Virus record (IMG/VR): IMGVR_UViG_3300034013_000323
Coordinates: 1 to 35,789 of that record
Strand: one strand, 5' to 3'
DNA from: a virus
DNA: 35,789 nucleotides
Made by a program: the position numbers and the translations under genes. Each line of letters starts with the position of its first letter. The stretch's first letter is position 1. Of this stretch, positions 1-5,659 are shown piece after piece. The notes beneath the pieces were generated by a model. It did not search any database. It was given only the letters and a program-made list of their open reading frames with translations, and was not told where the DNA came from.

Positions 1-18
1 AACGTTACCAGTAATATT
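1..18. repeat. Right half of a hairpin cassette repeat (window edge)
   Basis: The window opens with AACGTTACCAGTAATATT. This is the core-box half of the hairpin repeat that separates the cassettes: GTTA, hexamer CCAGTA, then A. The matching inverted end of the same cassette is at 259-268 (reverse complement TTA, GCAGTA, G). The missing left half resembles the sequence at the far right edge of the window. Confidence 0.65.
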
Positions 19-238
19 ACAGAAGAAGTGAATACTCATATAAAACTCTCATTTTATCATAAGAATCTATCTCATTTGAAAGTTTAGGATAAACATATTT
101 TAAAGTTCCCTTAATATCTTCAATTCTTTTTTCTGAATATTTATCTAATTCTTCTTGAAGCATTTCGTAAAATTTAGAATATTTACCACCAATTGAAGTG
201 TCTTGAATAATTTCATTTAACAAATCTTGCTCTATCAT
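17..238 (-). CDS. Hypothetical 73-aa cassette protein
   Basis: I do not recognise this protein. It is small, charged and probably helical: it starts MIEQDLLNEIIQ and has Lys/Glu-rich helices with several tyrosines. There is no signal peptide or membrane segment. It is the only gene of its cassette. The stop codon lies 9 bases from the GTTA core of the repeat at 1-18, and the ATG lies about 30 bases from the TAAC core at 266-269. The leader shows no clear TAnnTTTG promoter, so expression probably depends on transcription from neighbouring DNA. It is supported as a real gene by its fit between the cassette ends and by its strand. Confidence 0.6.
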   Translation of the reverse strand: MIEQDLLNEIIQDTSIGGKYSKFYEMLQEELDKYSEKRIEDIKGTLKYVYPKLSNEIDSYDKMRVLYEYSLLL

Positions 239-258
239 AATAATTTAGTTTAAAAATA

Positions 259-400
259 CTACTGCTAACAACGGTTATACAATAGTTGGGTTAATTGTTT
301 AATTTAAAGTTTTGTTTGTGTCGGGATAATTTGTGTTAATCTGAAAAATTACGGCTTACTTAATACCAACCATCGTATAGCCGTCGAACGTTAAATGCAA
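259..400. repeat. attC-like hairpin repeat H2
   Basis: This spacer carries a CTAAC core (266-269), then an imperfect inverted repeat with arms at 271-289 (ACGGTTATACAATAGTTGG) and 366-384 (CCAACCATCGTATAGCCGT). The arms match at 16 of 19 positions. The spacer continues with a short gap and a GTTA core at 390-393. The loop is 76 bases and contains GTGTTAATCTGAAAAATT, similar to loop sequence in the other copies. The left core and hexamer match the start of the 17-238 cassette. The right core begins the methyltransferase cassette. Confidence 0.75.
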
Positions 401-402
401 TA

Positions 403-1287
403 CTACGTAATACCGTTGAAAATATGTGCTATTACATCAACTGTCCATCCATTGCCTAACATTTTAAATCTTTCAGTATTACTTACGCAATCTGTATAAT
501 TTTCTGGAACTGTTTGTAATTTCTCAAATTCTTTAGCTGTCAATAGTCTGCATAAAGTTTTATCTTCATTAAGCAGATATTGGTTTGTATGGCAGTTTTT
601 TGTTGTTAAACAATTTGCTTTATCATTTTTTACCCAATTCAACCCTTTATCAATTCGCATTTTGTCGCCCCAATTTTTATAAAAACATTTTGGTATTTCT
701 CTGAATGGTAGATTTTCTAAAATATTAGAAAACAAAATATTTTTATCTTTTGGTAAATCAAATTTTATATTTGTCCAATAAAGTCTATCTCTATTTTGAG
801 CAGAAACTAAATTACTATTAAAAGCTATTGGTTCAACTCCTAATTCTTTTGAGATAATATCACGCCATTCTTTTTTCATATTTACGTTTTCTAACATAAA
901 TAAAACTTTAGGATTGGTTTGTCTTATTTCTTTTAATACTCTTACATATTCCCAAAATAAACCACTTTTCCCATCAAATCCACTACCATTCCCAAAAGAG
1001 CTAAAACTTTGGCAAGGACTTCCACCAATAAATAAATCAATTTTTGGTAAGTCTTTAGCGTAAACTCTTGAAACATCGCCTAATTGTTTTGTTCCCGGAA
1101 AGTTTTTTTGAGTCACTTTAATTGCACTTTCGTCTATTTCACAAGCATAGTAATTTTCATATTGAATCCCAGCTTTATTAAGTGCTATTTGTCCGCAACT
1201 CATACCATCGAAAAAAGAAAGTACTGCATTTAACACCACATTGGCTCTATTGCCAGGTTCGGGATTTTCTGAATGTTTGTTTTGCAT
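403..1287 (-). CDS. DNA (cytosine-5-)-methyltransferase
   Basis: This protein would transfer a methyl group from S-adenosylmethionine to C5 of cytosine in DNA. The 294 residues carry the ordered motifs of the family. Motif I is FFDGMSCGQIAL (about 25-36). Motif IV is GGSPCQSFS with the catalytic Cys92. Motif VI is MLENVNM with Glu133. Motif VIII is QNRDRLYW (164-171). A C-terminal motif X-like LGNGWTVDVIAHIF ends the protein. The target-recognition region between VIII and X is short. No restriction endonuclease gene adjoins it, so it is probably a solitary phage enzyme protecting DNA against host restriction. It sits alone in a cassette: its stop lies 9 bases from the GTTA core at 390. The recognition sequence cannot be read from here. 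Confidence 0.92.
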   Translation of the reverse strand: MQNKHSENPEPGNRANVVLNAVLSFFDGMSCGQIALNKAGIQYENYYACEIDESAIKVTQKNFPGTKQLGDVSRVYAKDLPKIDLFIGGSPCQSFSSFGNGSGFDGKSGLFWEYVRVLKEIRQTNPKVLFMLENVNMKKEWRDIISKELGVEPIAFNSNLVSAQNRDRLYWTNIKFDLPKDKNILFSNILENLPFREIPKCFYKNWGDKMRIDKGLNWVKNDKANCLTTKNCHTNQYLLNEDKTLCRLLTAKEFEKLQTVPENYTDCVSNTERFKMLGNGWTVDVIAHIFNGIT

Positions 1288-1312
1288 TTTATTGTTTGTT
1301 TTTAAAATAAAT

Positions 1313-1363
1313 GTTTAGGTTGTTTTAGTGGCAACAAAGCCAATCTGTAAACGTTAGCACTTA
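1313..1363. repeat. Short, degenerate hairpin repeat H3
   Basis: This is a reduced version of the cassette spacer. GTTTAGGTTG (1313-1322) can pair imperfectly with CCAATCTGTAAAC (1340-1352), with a small loop. It is followed by the core GTTA at 1353-1356, hexamer GCACTT and A. The right-hand core is intact and matches the far end of the next cassette. The left-hand core of the methyltransferase cassette is not clearly recognisable. Confidence 0.5.
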
Positions 1364-1573
1364 TTTTCGAGAACGAGTACTTACAACACGTTCGCTTTTC
1401 CGAATGATACAAATTTCATTCTCAAAATGCGTTTCAAAATTCCATCTATCAAGAGTAAATTTTGATATTCCTATTTCGTGAGTATTGCACAATATTGTCA
1501 AATCTCCGTAGTAAAAATGCTTTTCGTTTTCAAGTACGTTTTTAAATTCAATATGGTATAATTTTTTATTCAT
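1361..1573 (-). CDS. Hypothetical 70-aa cassette protein
   Basis: I do not recognise this protein. It begins MNKKLYHIEFKNV and looks like a small beta-rich soluble protein with a C-terminal basic stretch (ERVVSTRSRK). It overlaps the upstream 111-aa gene by 8 bases, so the two are probably translationally coupled. Its stop codon lies 4 bases from the GTTA core at 1353, which places it at the 3' end of a three-ORF cassette. There is no membrane segment. Confidence 0.6.
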   Translation of the reverse strand: MNKKLYHIEFKNVLENEKHFYYGDLTILCNTHEIGISKFTLDRWNFETHFENEICIIRKSERVVSTRSRK

Positions 1574-1901
1574 AAAAAAGCTCTGTTTTAGTTAATAAAA
1601 AATATAAATTTTGAAGCTCGTGAACTGTTTCGATTTTTATCAATTTATCAAGTGATTTTATTTCATAATAATTATTCATTGCCCATATATAAAATTCAAT
1701 TTCACCATATTTTATAAAATTTTTTGAATATTTTACAAACCCAAACTTTAATAACCATTCTTCTGTTAATGGTATTGGTTCAAATAGATTTGGATTTGAT
1801 TCAATATTACAAAGTCCAAAAAAAGATTTCATTTGAATTTTTGTTTTGTAAGTTTTAGAATAAACCCAATTACCAATTCTTAATTCTTTAAAGTTTATCA
1901 T
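1566..1901 (-). CDS. Conserved phage protein of the 'ELRIGNWV...LTEEWLLKFGF' type
   Basis: This is a 111-residue protein of unknown function. The pattern KELRIGNWVY near the N-terminus, PIPLTEEWLLKFGF in the middle and VHELQNLYFLLT at the C-terminus resembles a small protein I recall as recurrent in Bacteroidota phages and prophages. I know no biochemical role for it. It lies in the middle of a cassette, downstream of a broken 71-codon gene and overlapping the 70-aa gene by 8 bases. Confidence 0.7.
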   Translation of the reverse strand: MINFKELRIGNWVYSKTYKTKIQMKSFFGLCNIESNPNLFEPIPLTEEWLLKFGFVKYSKNFIKYGEIEFYIWAMNNYYEIKSLDKLIKIETVHELQNLYFLLTKTELFYE

Positions 1902-1969
1902 AATTTTATTTTATTTTAATCAAAAGCACCTCACGTTTTTTACTTGGTGGCTACTCCCAAACCTTTAAT

Positions 1970-2206
1970 TTAATTATTTTCTAAAACTTTTAATTTATAT
2001 CTTGCTGCTAATTGAAAAATCAAATGTGATTTAGAGGCTAATTTAGTTAATATTTTATCTCTTGAACTTTCGAAAATACCTAAAGCTATTGTAGTTATTA
2101 TTTAAAAATTTTCTTCTATATCTTTTGGAGTTTCAAAACCACATTCTTTAGCTGCTAATAAAAATAATTCTAATGAGTTTTCTAATTTTGTTTCAATTGT
2201 TGTCAT
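1970..2206 (-). pseudogene. Interrupted 77-codon gene (in-frame TAA)
   Basis: Reading from ATG at 2206 gives 34 codons (MTTIETKLENSLELFLLAAK and on to DIEENF), then TAA at 2102-2104. The same frame then continues open for another 43 codons (IITTIALGIFESSRDK and on to LKVLENN) to TAA at 1970. Both halves are amphipathic helix. A single A-to-T change (Lys AAA to TAA) would explain the break. A promoter-like TATATTTG lies just upstream at 2234-2241. It could instead be an intact 34-aa gene followed by an untranslated remnant. Confidence 0.55.
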
Positions 2207-2228
2207 AATTTCTATTTGTTTAAATTTG

Positions 2229-2260
2229 TTTTACAAATATAAGTAATAATATTTGTAAAA
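2229..2260 (-). promoter_or_regulatory. Promoter inside a perfect inverted repeat
   Basis: On the minus strand TATATTTG (2234-2241) fits the Bacteroidota -7 consensus TAnnTTTG. It lies in one arm of a perfect 11-bp inverted repeat, TTTTACAAATA (2229-2239) and TATTTGTAAAA (2250-2260), with a 10-base spacer. The arrangement suggests an operator overlapping the promoter of the 2206 gene group. No good -33 TTG is seen at 19 bases. Confidence 0.45.
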
Positions 2261-2312
2261 ACCTGATTAAATTACAAAAATAAATATTAAAATTTGTAAA
2301 TAGCAATAAAAA

Positions 2313-2454
2313 CAAGTGCTAACAGTGGTTTTATTCAATAGCGGTTTCGGTCTTTAATCGAAAATTAGTCTGTATTTGTAAACTTTAGGCATAACCGAAA
2401 GATGGTTTTTTTACTTTTCCACAACTAAATATAGCCGAGAACCGTTACCAGCAA
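2313..2454. repeat. attC-like hairpin repeat H4
   Basis: The left core GCTAAC (2318-2323) is preceded by hexamer AAGTGC and C, which mirror the other end of the cassette at 1354-1363. The arms around GTGGTTTTATTCAATAGCGG and the AACTAAATATAGCCGAGAACC region pair imperfectly. A smaller internal TTTCGG/CCGAAA pair lies inside. The loop contains TTAGTCTGTA (2365-2374) and GAAAGAT (2397-2403), both shared with repeat H6. The right core is GTTA at 2444-2447. Confidence 0.7.
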
Positions 2455-2468
2455 CCGCCAGTATTGGG

Positions 2469-3266
2469 TTATTTCGTGTCGCAAAAAATGCCACAATCAT
2501 AAGATTTTATTTTTCCTCCTTTTGCATCTTCTGGTAATTCATCAAGAAATATTCTTTTACCTTTCAATTTTACAAGTTTGCATCCAATTCGTTTACTCTG
2601 TTCAGAACGTTGTTCAAATACGTCAGGAAATGTTTTACGAACCAAATTCCAATAAGTTGGCGATTGGCTCTTTACACATCCGATACAATTTGCATTTGGA
2701 TAACCTAATTTATAAATTTTAGGTAATTCAATTCCCGCTTCTTCAAGTATTTTAAAGCAATCAATTTTAGTTAATTTCTCATCAATTAAAACAGGAAACA
2801 CATTACTTCGCTCAAATTTTGTAAATCTTTCGTGCCTTGCTTTTTCATCAATTGTAAAACCTAAAACGTGATAGTCAATTTTGTTTTCTGTTTCAAATTC
2901 ATAACGAGCTTGTTTTTTTAGGAATTTAGTGCAAGGCGCACCGTGAACACCACTAATGTATTTTCTTTTTTCAAAAACATCTATAATTGACGCAGTCGGA
3001 AACTCTTTGCTTTTCGCTTCAATAATTGGTAATCCAATCCATTTTTCAACATCTTTTAAAAACCTTCTGTTATCTTCGTGTTCCTCAACAACAGGATTAT
3101 TTACAACTAATATATTATATCTTTCCCCATAAATTTCAATAGTTTTTTTAGCAGCAACTGCGGAAGCTGCACCACAAGAAAACCAAACGGCAATAGTAGG
3201 ACGTGATATACTGGTAACACGTGATATACTCAATGTCTTATTCTCGGTTATTTCGTTTTTTAACAT
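2469..3266 (-). CDS. PAPS reductase-like (adenine nucleotide alpha-hydrolase fold) protein
   Basis: This is about 265 aa from the preferred ATG at 3266. An in-frame ATG at 3290 also exists, but the later one has the usual A-rich leader. It carries the PP-loop-like motif VWFSCGAASAVAAK, a VVNNPVVEEHEDNRRF segment, the HGAPCTKFLKK region and a C-terminal cysteine group (NCIGCVKS, then YDCGIFC) that may hold a metal or Fe-S site. The family includes PAPS/APS reductases and phage homologues. In phages the substrate is generally unknown, with nucleic acid modification and sulfur transfer both possible. It occupies its own cassette between H4 and H5. The superfamily call is firm and the reaction is not. 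Confidence 0.8.
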   Translation of the reverse strand: MLKNEITENKTLSISRVTSISRPTIAVWFSCGAASAVAAKKTIEIYGERYNILVVNNPVVEEHEDNRRFLKDVEKWIGLPIIEAKSKEFPTASIIDVFEKRKYISGVHGAPCTKFLKKQARYEFETENKIDYHVLGFTIDEKARHERFTKFERSNVFPVLIDEKLTKIDCFKILEEAGIELPKIYKLGYPNANCIGCVKSQSPTYWNLVRKTFPDVFEQRSEQSKRIGCKLVKLKGKRIFLDELPEDAKGGKIKSYDCGIFCDTK

Positions 3267-3308
3267 CTTTTTGTTTTTAATAATTAACATTCGTTTTCAT
3301 AAGTCGGC

Positions 3309-3338
3309 ACTAAGTATAGCACCATACGTTAGTAGCAA
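3309..3338. repeat. Minimal hairpin repeat H5
   Basis: This is the smallest spacer in the array: ACTAAGTAT (3309-3317), loop AGCACC, ATACGTTAGT (3324-3333). The GTTA core at 3328-3331 is part of the right arm, followed by GTAGCA and A. The left core hexamer (reverse complement GTGCCG) does not match the other end of the 2469 cassette (CCAGCA). This boundary therefore looks rearranged or shortened. Confidence 0.5.
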
Positions 3339-3340
3339 TA

Positions 3341-3703
3341 TTAGCGTATCGGTTCTAAAGACTCAATTCTATCATCAACGTAATCTTTTAAAAGAAAAAC
3401 ATTGTTATTATACTTTGCAGAGGCTAACCGCTGATTCCATTCGGAAACTTCACGATTAATTGAAGCTAATTCAAACTGACTTTCATACTTTCTGGCATAT
3501 TCCAAAGTTTCAACAAAAGCTTGTCTTTTAGTCACAAATTGATTATAATCATAACTTGCAATCGACCAAAATATAGTGTGCATAATCAAATAAATTCCAG
3601 CAATTAAACCTATAATTACGCCTAAAAATCCATACTCGTAACTTTTAATAGCTACTACAATTCCTAAAATTGTCAATCCTAATAAAATAAAAAATAATTC
3701 CAT
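3341..3703 (-). CDS. Small membrane protein with cytoplasmic coiled-coil-like tail
   Basis: This is a 120-aa protein of unknown function. Two hydrophobic segments fill the first 50 residues (FFILLGLTILGIVVAI, then GFLGVIIGLIAGIYLIMHTI). The hydrophilic C-terminal half is helical (QAFVETLEYARKYESQFELA). It is the single gene of a cassette whose stop lies 9 bases from the GTTA core at 3328. A phage membrane protein of this kind could be a superinfection-exclusion or host-takeover factor, but nothing in the sequence proves that. Confidence 0.65.
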   Translation of the reverse strand: MELFFILLGLTILGIVVAIKSYEYGFLGVIIGLIAGIYLIMHTIFWSIASYDYNQFVTKRQAFVETLEYARKYESQFELASINREVSEWNQRLASAKYNNNVFLLKDYVDDRIESLEPIR

Positions 3704-3711
3704 AATAAATA

Positions 3712-3854
3712 CTGGTTATAACAGCAATTACACGCTATTGCTACATTTGTGATTAATTTAATATTTAGTCTGTACCTTAAAGTTTCGTGTTAAACTGAAA
3801 GATAGTTTTGTGCTTGTACGCAACAGACGTGTAGTTGCAAAACGTTAATATTGA
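3712..3854. repeat. attC-like hairpin repeat H6
   Basis: The left core ATAAC lies at 3718-3722. The arms are GCAATTACACGCTATTGC (3724-3741) and GCAACAGACGTGTAGTTGC (3820-3838), which pair along nearly their whole length with one bulge. The right core is GTTA at 3844-3847, followed by ATATTG and A. The loop shares TTAGTCTGTA (3765-3774) and GAAAGAT (3797-3803) with H4. The right core GTTA overlaps the stop codon of the next gene. Confidence 0.75.
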
Positions 3855-4300
3855 CAAATTTGCCCCGTGAAATTTACTTGAAAAGGCTGGTTAATATTCA
3901 AAGCCGAACCACTCGTATTGGTGTAAGAGTAGAAGTAAGTATTTCCACTTACCCACGTTCCCGCTGGCTGAAAAGTTTTTCCTTGAATTACTAAAGTAGC
4001 GTTTGGGTTTACGATTGGGATATTTGATTGAAATTTCAAATAATAACCATTGCTTTGACCTTGACCAGTTACCAAAATAGGGCAATTTGTAGGCGGTGTG
4101 TATTGATAATAAGATGCTGGCACTTTCATAATTTCCCCATTTCTTATAACTAAAATGGTATCGTTTACCGTGCCTATTGAGGCCTTAAGTTTTACGTTTC
4201 CGTTAACTTCTAGCTTGGCCGTTGGGTTTTTCGTTCCGATTCCAACGTTTTGAGAAATTGCCATTGTTGGCAAAAACAGTAGTAAAAATAGTTTTTTCAT
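3845..4300 (-). CDS. Exported protein with 'NVGIGTKNPTAKLEVNG' fibre-like start
   Basis: This is a 151-aa protein with a clear signal peptide (MKKLFLLLFLPTMAISQ, cleavage expected after about residue 16). The mature start NVGIGTKNPTAKLEVNG is a motif common at the start of Bacteroidota surface proteins and phage tail-fibre/S74-type chaperone proteins. The rest is beta-rich (GQGQSNGYYLKFQ, NATLVIQGKTF). A signal peptide is odd for a virion protein, so this may act in the host envelope. The TAA stop overlaps the GTTA core of H6. It is unclear whether this gene is the last cassette or the first phage-core gene. Confidence 0.65.
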   Translation of the reverse strand: MKKLFLLLFLPTMAISQNVGIGTKNPTAKLEVNGNVKLKASIGTVNDTILVIRNGEIMKVPASYYQYTPPTNCPILVTGQGQSNGYYLKFQSNIPIVNPNATLVIQGKTFQPAGTWVSGNTYFYSYTNTSGSALNINQPFQVNFTGQICQY

Positions 4301-4311
4301 TTTGCTTGTTT

Positions 4312-4584
4312 TTAAATACTTAAATCGTTATTTGCGTTTAAATAAGCCTGATTCGCCCATACTTGGGCAGCGATAGCATTAACATACATTGTATATCCGC
4401 AATCTGCTGTCTGCGCTTTATTAATCGAGTTCATAGCTTCTCTACAAGATTTTAAAGCCATCCAGTTGTCTTCGTTTTCTTCATTATCCATAATTTCACA
4501 AACTATTGTATCAAGTTCATTAAGAATAGTTGTTAATTCTTTTTGCTCTGTTGTAGTTTCGATTTTAAAAGTAAGTGCCGTCAT
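4312..4584 (-). CDS. Hypothetical 90-aa protein
   Basis: I do not recognise this protein. It is acidic and probably all-helical (TTEQKELTTILNELDTIVCEIMDNEENEDNW, read in parts), with a small helix-rich C-terminal half containing AIAAQVWANQAYLNA. It is the first gene after the extended promoter at 4630-4659 and is followed 11 bases later by the exported 151-aa protein, so the two are probably co-transcribed. Confidence 0.65.
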   Translation of the reverse strand: MTALTFKIETTTEQKELTTILNELDTIVCEIMDNEENEDNWMALKSCREAMNSINKAQTADCGYTMYVNAIAAQVWANQAYLNANNDLSI

Positions 4585-4598
4585 AATTTTTTAGTTTA

Positions 4599-4624
4599 AG
4601 ATAATAACTTCGTTGCTGTTATCT
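4599..4624 (-). promoter_or_regulatory. Small leader hairpin
   Basis: AGATAA (4599-4604) and TTATCT (4619-4624) form a short inverted repeat with a 14-base loop. It lies in the expected 5' leader between the promoter at 4630 and the ATG at 4584. Weak ATAAC and GTTAT boxes inside it recall the cassette cores, but the match is too short to call a cassette end. Confidence 0.3.
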
Positions 4625-4629
4625 GAGTA

Positions 4630-4679
4630 CAAATATACAACTGTTTTTTAATTACGCAATAGTGAAATTAAAATTTAAC
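4630..4679 (-). promoter_or_regulatory. Extended Bacteroidota promoter, copy 1
   Basis: On the minus strand TTG (4657-4659), exactly 19 bases, then TATATTTG (4630-4637) fits the -33/-7 promoter of the Bacteroidota primary sigma factor. The -33 region reads ACTATTGCGTAATTAAAA and is preceded by an AT block TTAAATTTTAATTT. The same string occurs upstream of three other operons. It drives the 4584 gene. Confidence 0.75.
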
Positions 4680-5238
4680 ACTTTTTATTTATCAAATCTT
4701 TAATTTTCAGGTCGTACTGAATTTTTTTAGCTATCAATTGTTCTTTCGTCCATTTATACTGTCTCGTTTCGTTTGCTAATAATTCAATTTTACGTACAAA
4801 ATCTTCGCTGTAACGGCTTATTAATCCTTCACGGTACATTAACTCGTTTCCATTTAAAAAACGGTTGCATTTTCGACATTGTTTATGACAATTCATTTCG
4901 TGGAAAATAACTCCAGAGTATATTTCGGCTTTTTTAAAATGCCCTCCATCCCATAAGTTCTTGTCATTGCCCCCACAAGAAATACAGGGTAGGTCTTGAT
5001 CCCGTAACCTTATAAATTTTTGAAACGATTTCTTGGCCTCGGTTTCGTATTCAGACAACGTTTTAATTTTATCTTTCAAAACAGCTTTTTCTTTTCGCCA
5101 CTCTTTAGCTTTATTTTCTTTGATTTTTTTTGCGTGTTCAATAGCAAAAGCCACTTTACAATTATAATTGTCGCAAACTGGCTCTAATGTGCTTCTTATC
5201 GGGCTAAATGGTTGTTTACAAACTTTGCATTTTTTCAT
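4675..5238 (-). CDS. ninG: NinG-like recombination protein
   Basis: NinG (Rap) of lambda is a structure-specific endonuclease helping phage recombination. The 187-aa product matches the family pattern: an N-terminal zinc-binding cysteine set (MKKCKVCKQPF, then CDNYNCK), a lysine-rich helix, a central CISCGG with WDGGHFKKAEIYSG, and the HKQCRKCNRFLNGN block that resembles an HNH-type site. Length is close to lambda NinG. It lies in the recombination/replication operon and just upstream of promoter copy 1. The stop is close to the AT block of that promoter. Confidence 0.85.
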   Translation of the reverse strand: MKKCKVCKQPFSPIRSTLEPVCDNYNCKVAFAIEHAKKIKENKAKEWRKEKAVLKDKIKTLSEYETEAKKSFQKFIRLRDQDLPCISCGGNDKNLWDGGHFKKAEIYSGVIFHEMNCHKQCRKCNRFLNGNELMYREGLISRYSEDFVRKIELLANETRQYKWTKEQLIAKKIQYDLKIKDLINKKC

Positions 5239-5243
5239 TTATG

Positions 5244-5414
5244 CTAGTTTATTATTTTCAAGATTTGATTTAATTTTTTGTCTGTAATTTCTTTTGACTT
5301 TCGTTTTTCATTGATAGCGGTTAATACCTCGTGTGTTAATGGGTCTGACCAATAATACTTATTGAAATTTATTCCTTTTTTTCGTCCTGCTCCTTTTGGG
5401 TTCTTTTCGTTCAT
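5244..5414 (-). CDS. Hypothetical 56-aa basic protein
   Basis: The ORF from ATG 5414 to TAG 5244 encodes MNEKNPKGAGRKKGINFNKY followed by a helical Lys-rich tail. It ends 5 bases before the ninG start, so it is probably in the same operon. The PKGAGRKKG start resembles the basic N-terminal arms of small DNA-binding phage proteins. It is not recognised otherwise. A TATATTTG box lies just upstream at 5435-5442. Confidence 0.55.
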   Translation of the reverse strand: MNEKNPKGAGRKKGINFNKYYWSDPLTHEVLTAINEKRKSKEITDKKLNQILKIIN

Positions 5415-5434
5415 TTTATTTTTTTTTGTTTTAG

Positions 5435-5442
5435 CAAATATA
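5435..5442 (-). promoter_or_regulatory. Candidate -7 promoter box before the 56-aa gene
   Basis: TATATTTG lies about 21 bases before the 5414 ATG, with ACTATTAATTTAAAA upstream. That string is a degenerate version of the -33 region of the extended promoters. It lacks the TTG. Confidence 0.4.
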
Positions 5443-5489
5443 CAAAAGTTATTTTAAATTAATAGTAGCAAAATTAAAGTAATTTTTTA

Positions 5490-5654
5490 TCAATCGTCAT
5501 TAAAAATATTTTTTTGGTAAATTGAAGATGCTGATTTCTTACAAAATTCTATTTTTAATTTTGCTAATCTTAAAGCTTCTAGTTGAATAGATAATGGAAT
5601 ATTTTCTTCAATAAACATTTTAATAATTTTGTTTGCTAATTTTTCTGTTTTCAT
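5490..5654 (-). CDS. Hypothetical 54-aa protein
   Basis: The ORF from ATG 5654 to TGA 5490 encodes MKTEKLANKIIKMFIEENIP and a helical C-terminal part ending KNIFNDD. It starts 6 bases after the stop of the DnaA-like gene and is on the operon strand. Not recognised. There is no membrane segment or signal peptide. Confidence 0.5.
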   Translation of the reverse strand: MKTEKLANKIIKMFIEENIPLSIQLEALRLAKLKIEFCKKSASSIYQKNIFNDD

Positions 5655-5659
5655 ATTTT

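Noticed and set aside
1284-1292. TGCATT at the methyltransferase start as the matching hexamer of its cassette (AATGCA at 394-399)
   Set aside because: It contains the start codon, the flanking TAA and C are missing, and other cassettes keep the core 20 or more bases from the ATG.
1921-1965. AGCACC ... GGTGGCT hairpin after the broken gene as a terminator
   Set aside because: Pairing is interrupted and there is no T-run on the minus strand after it.
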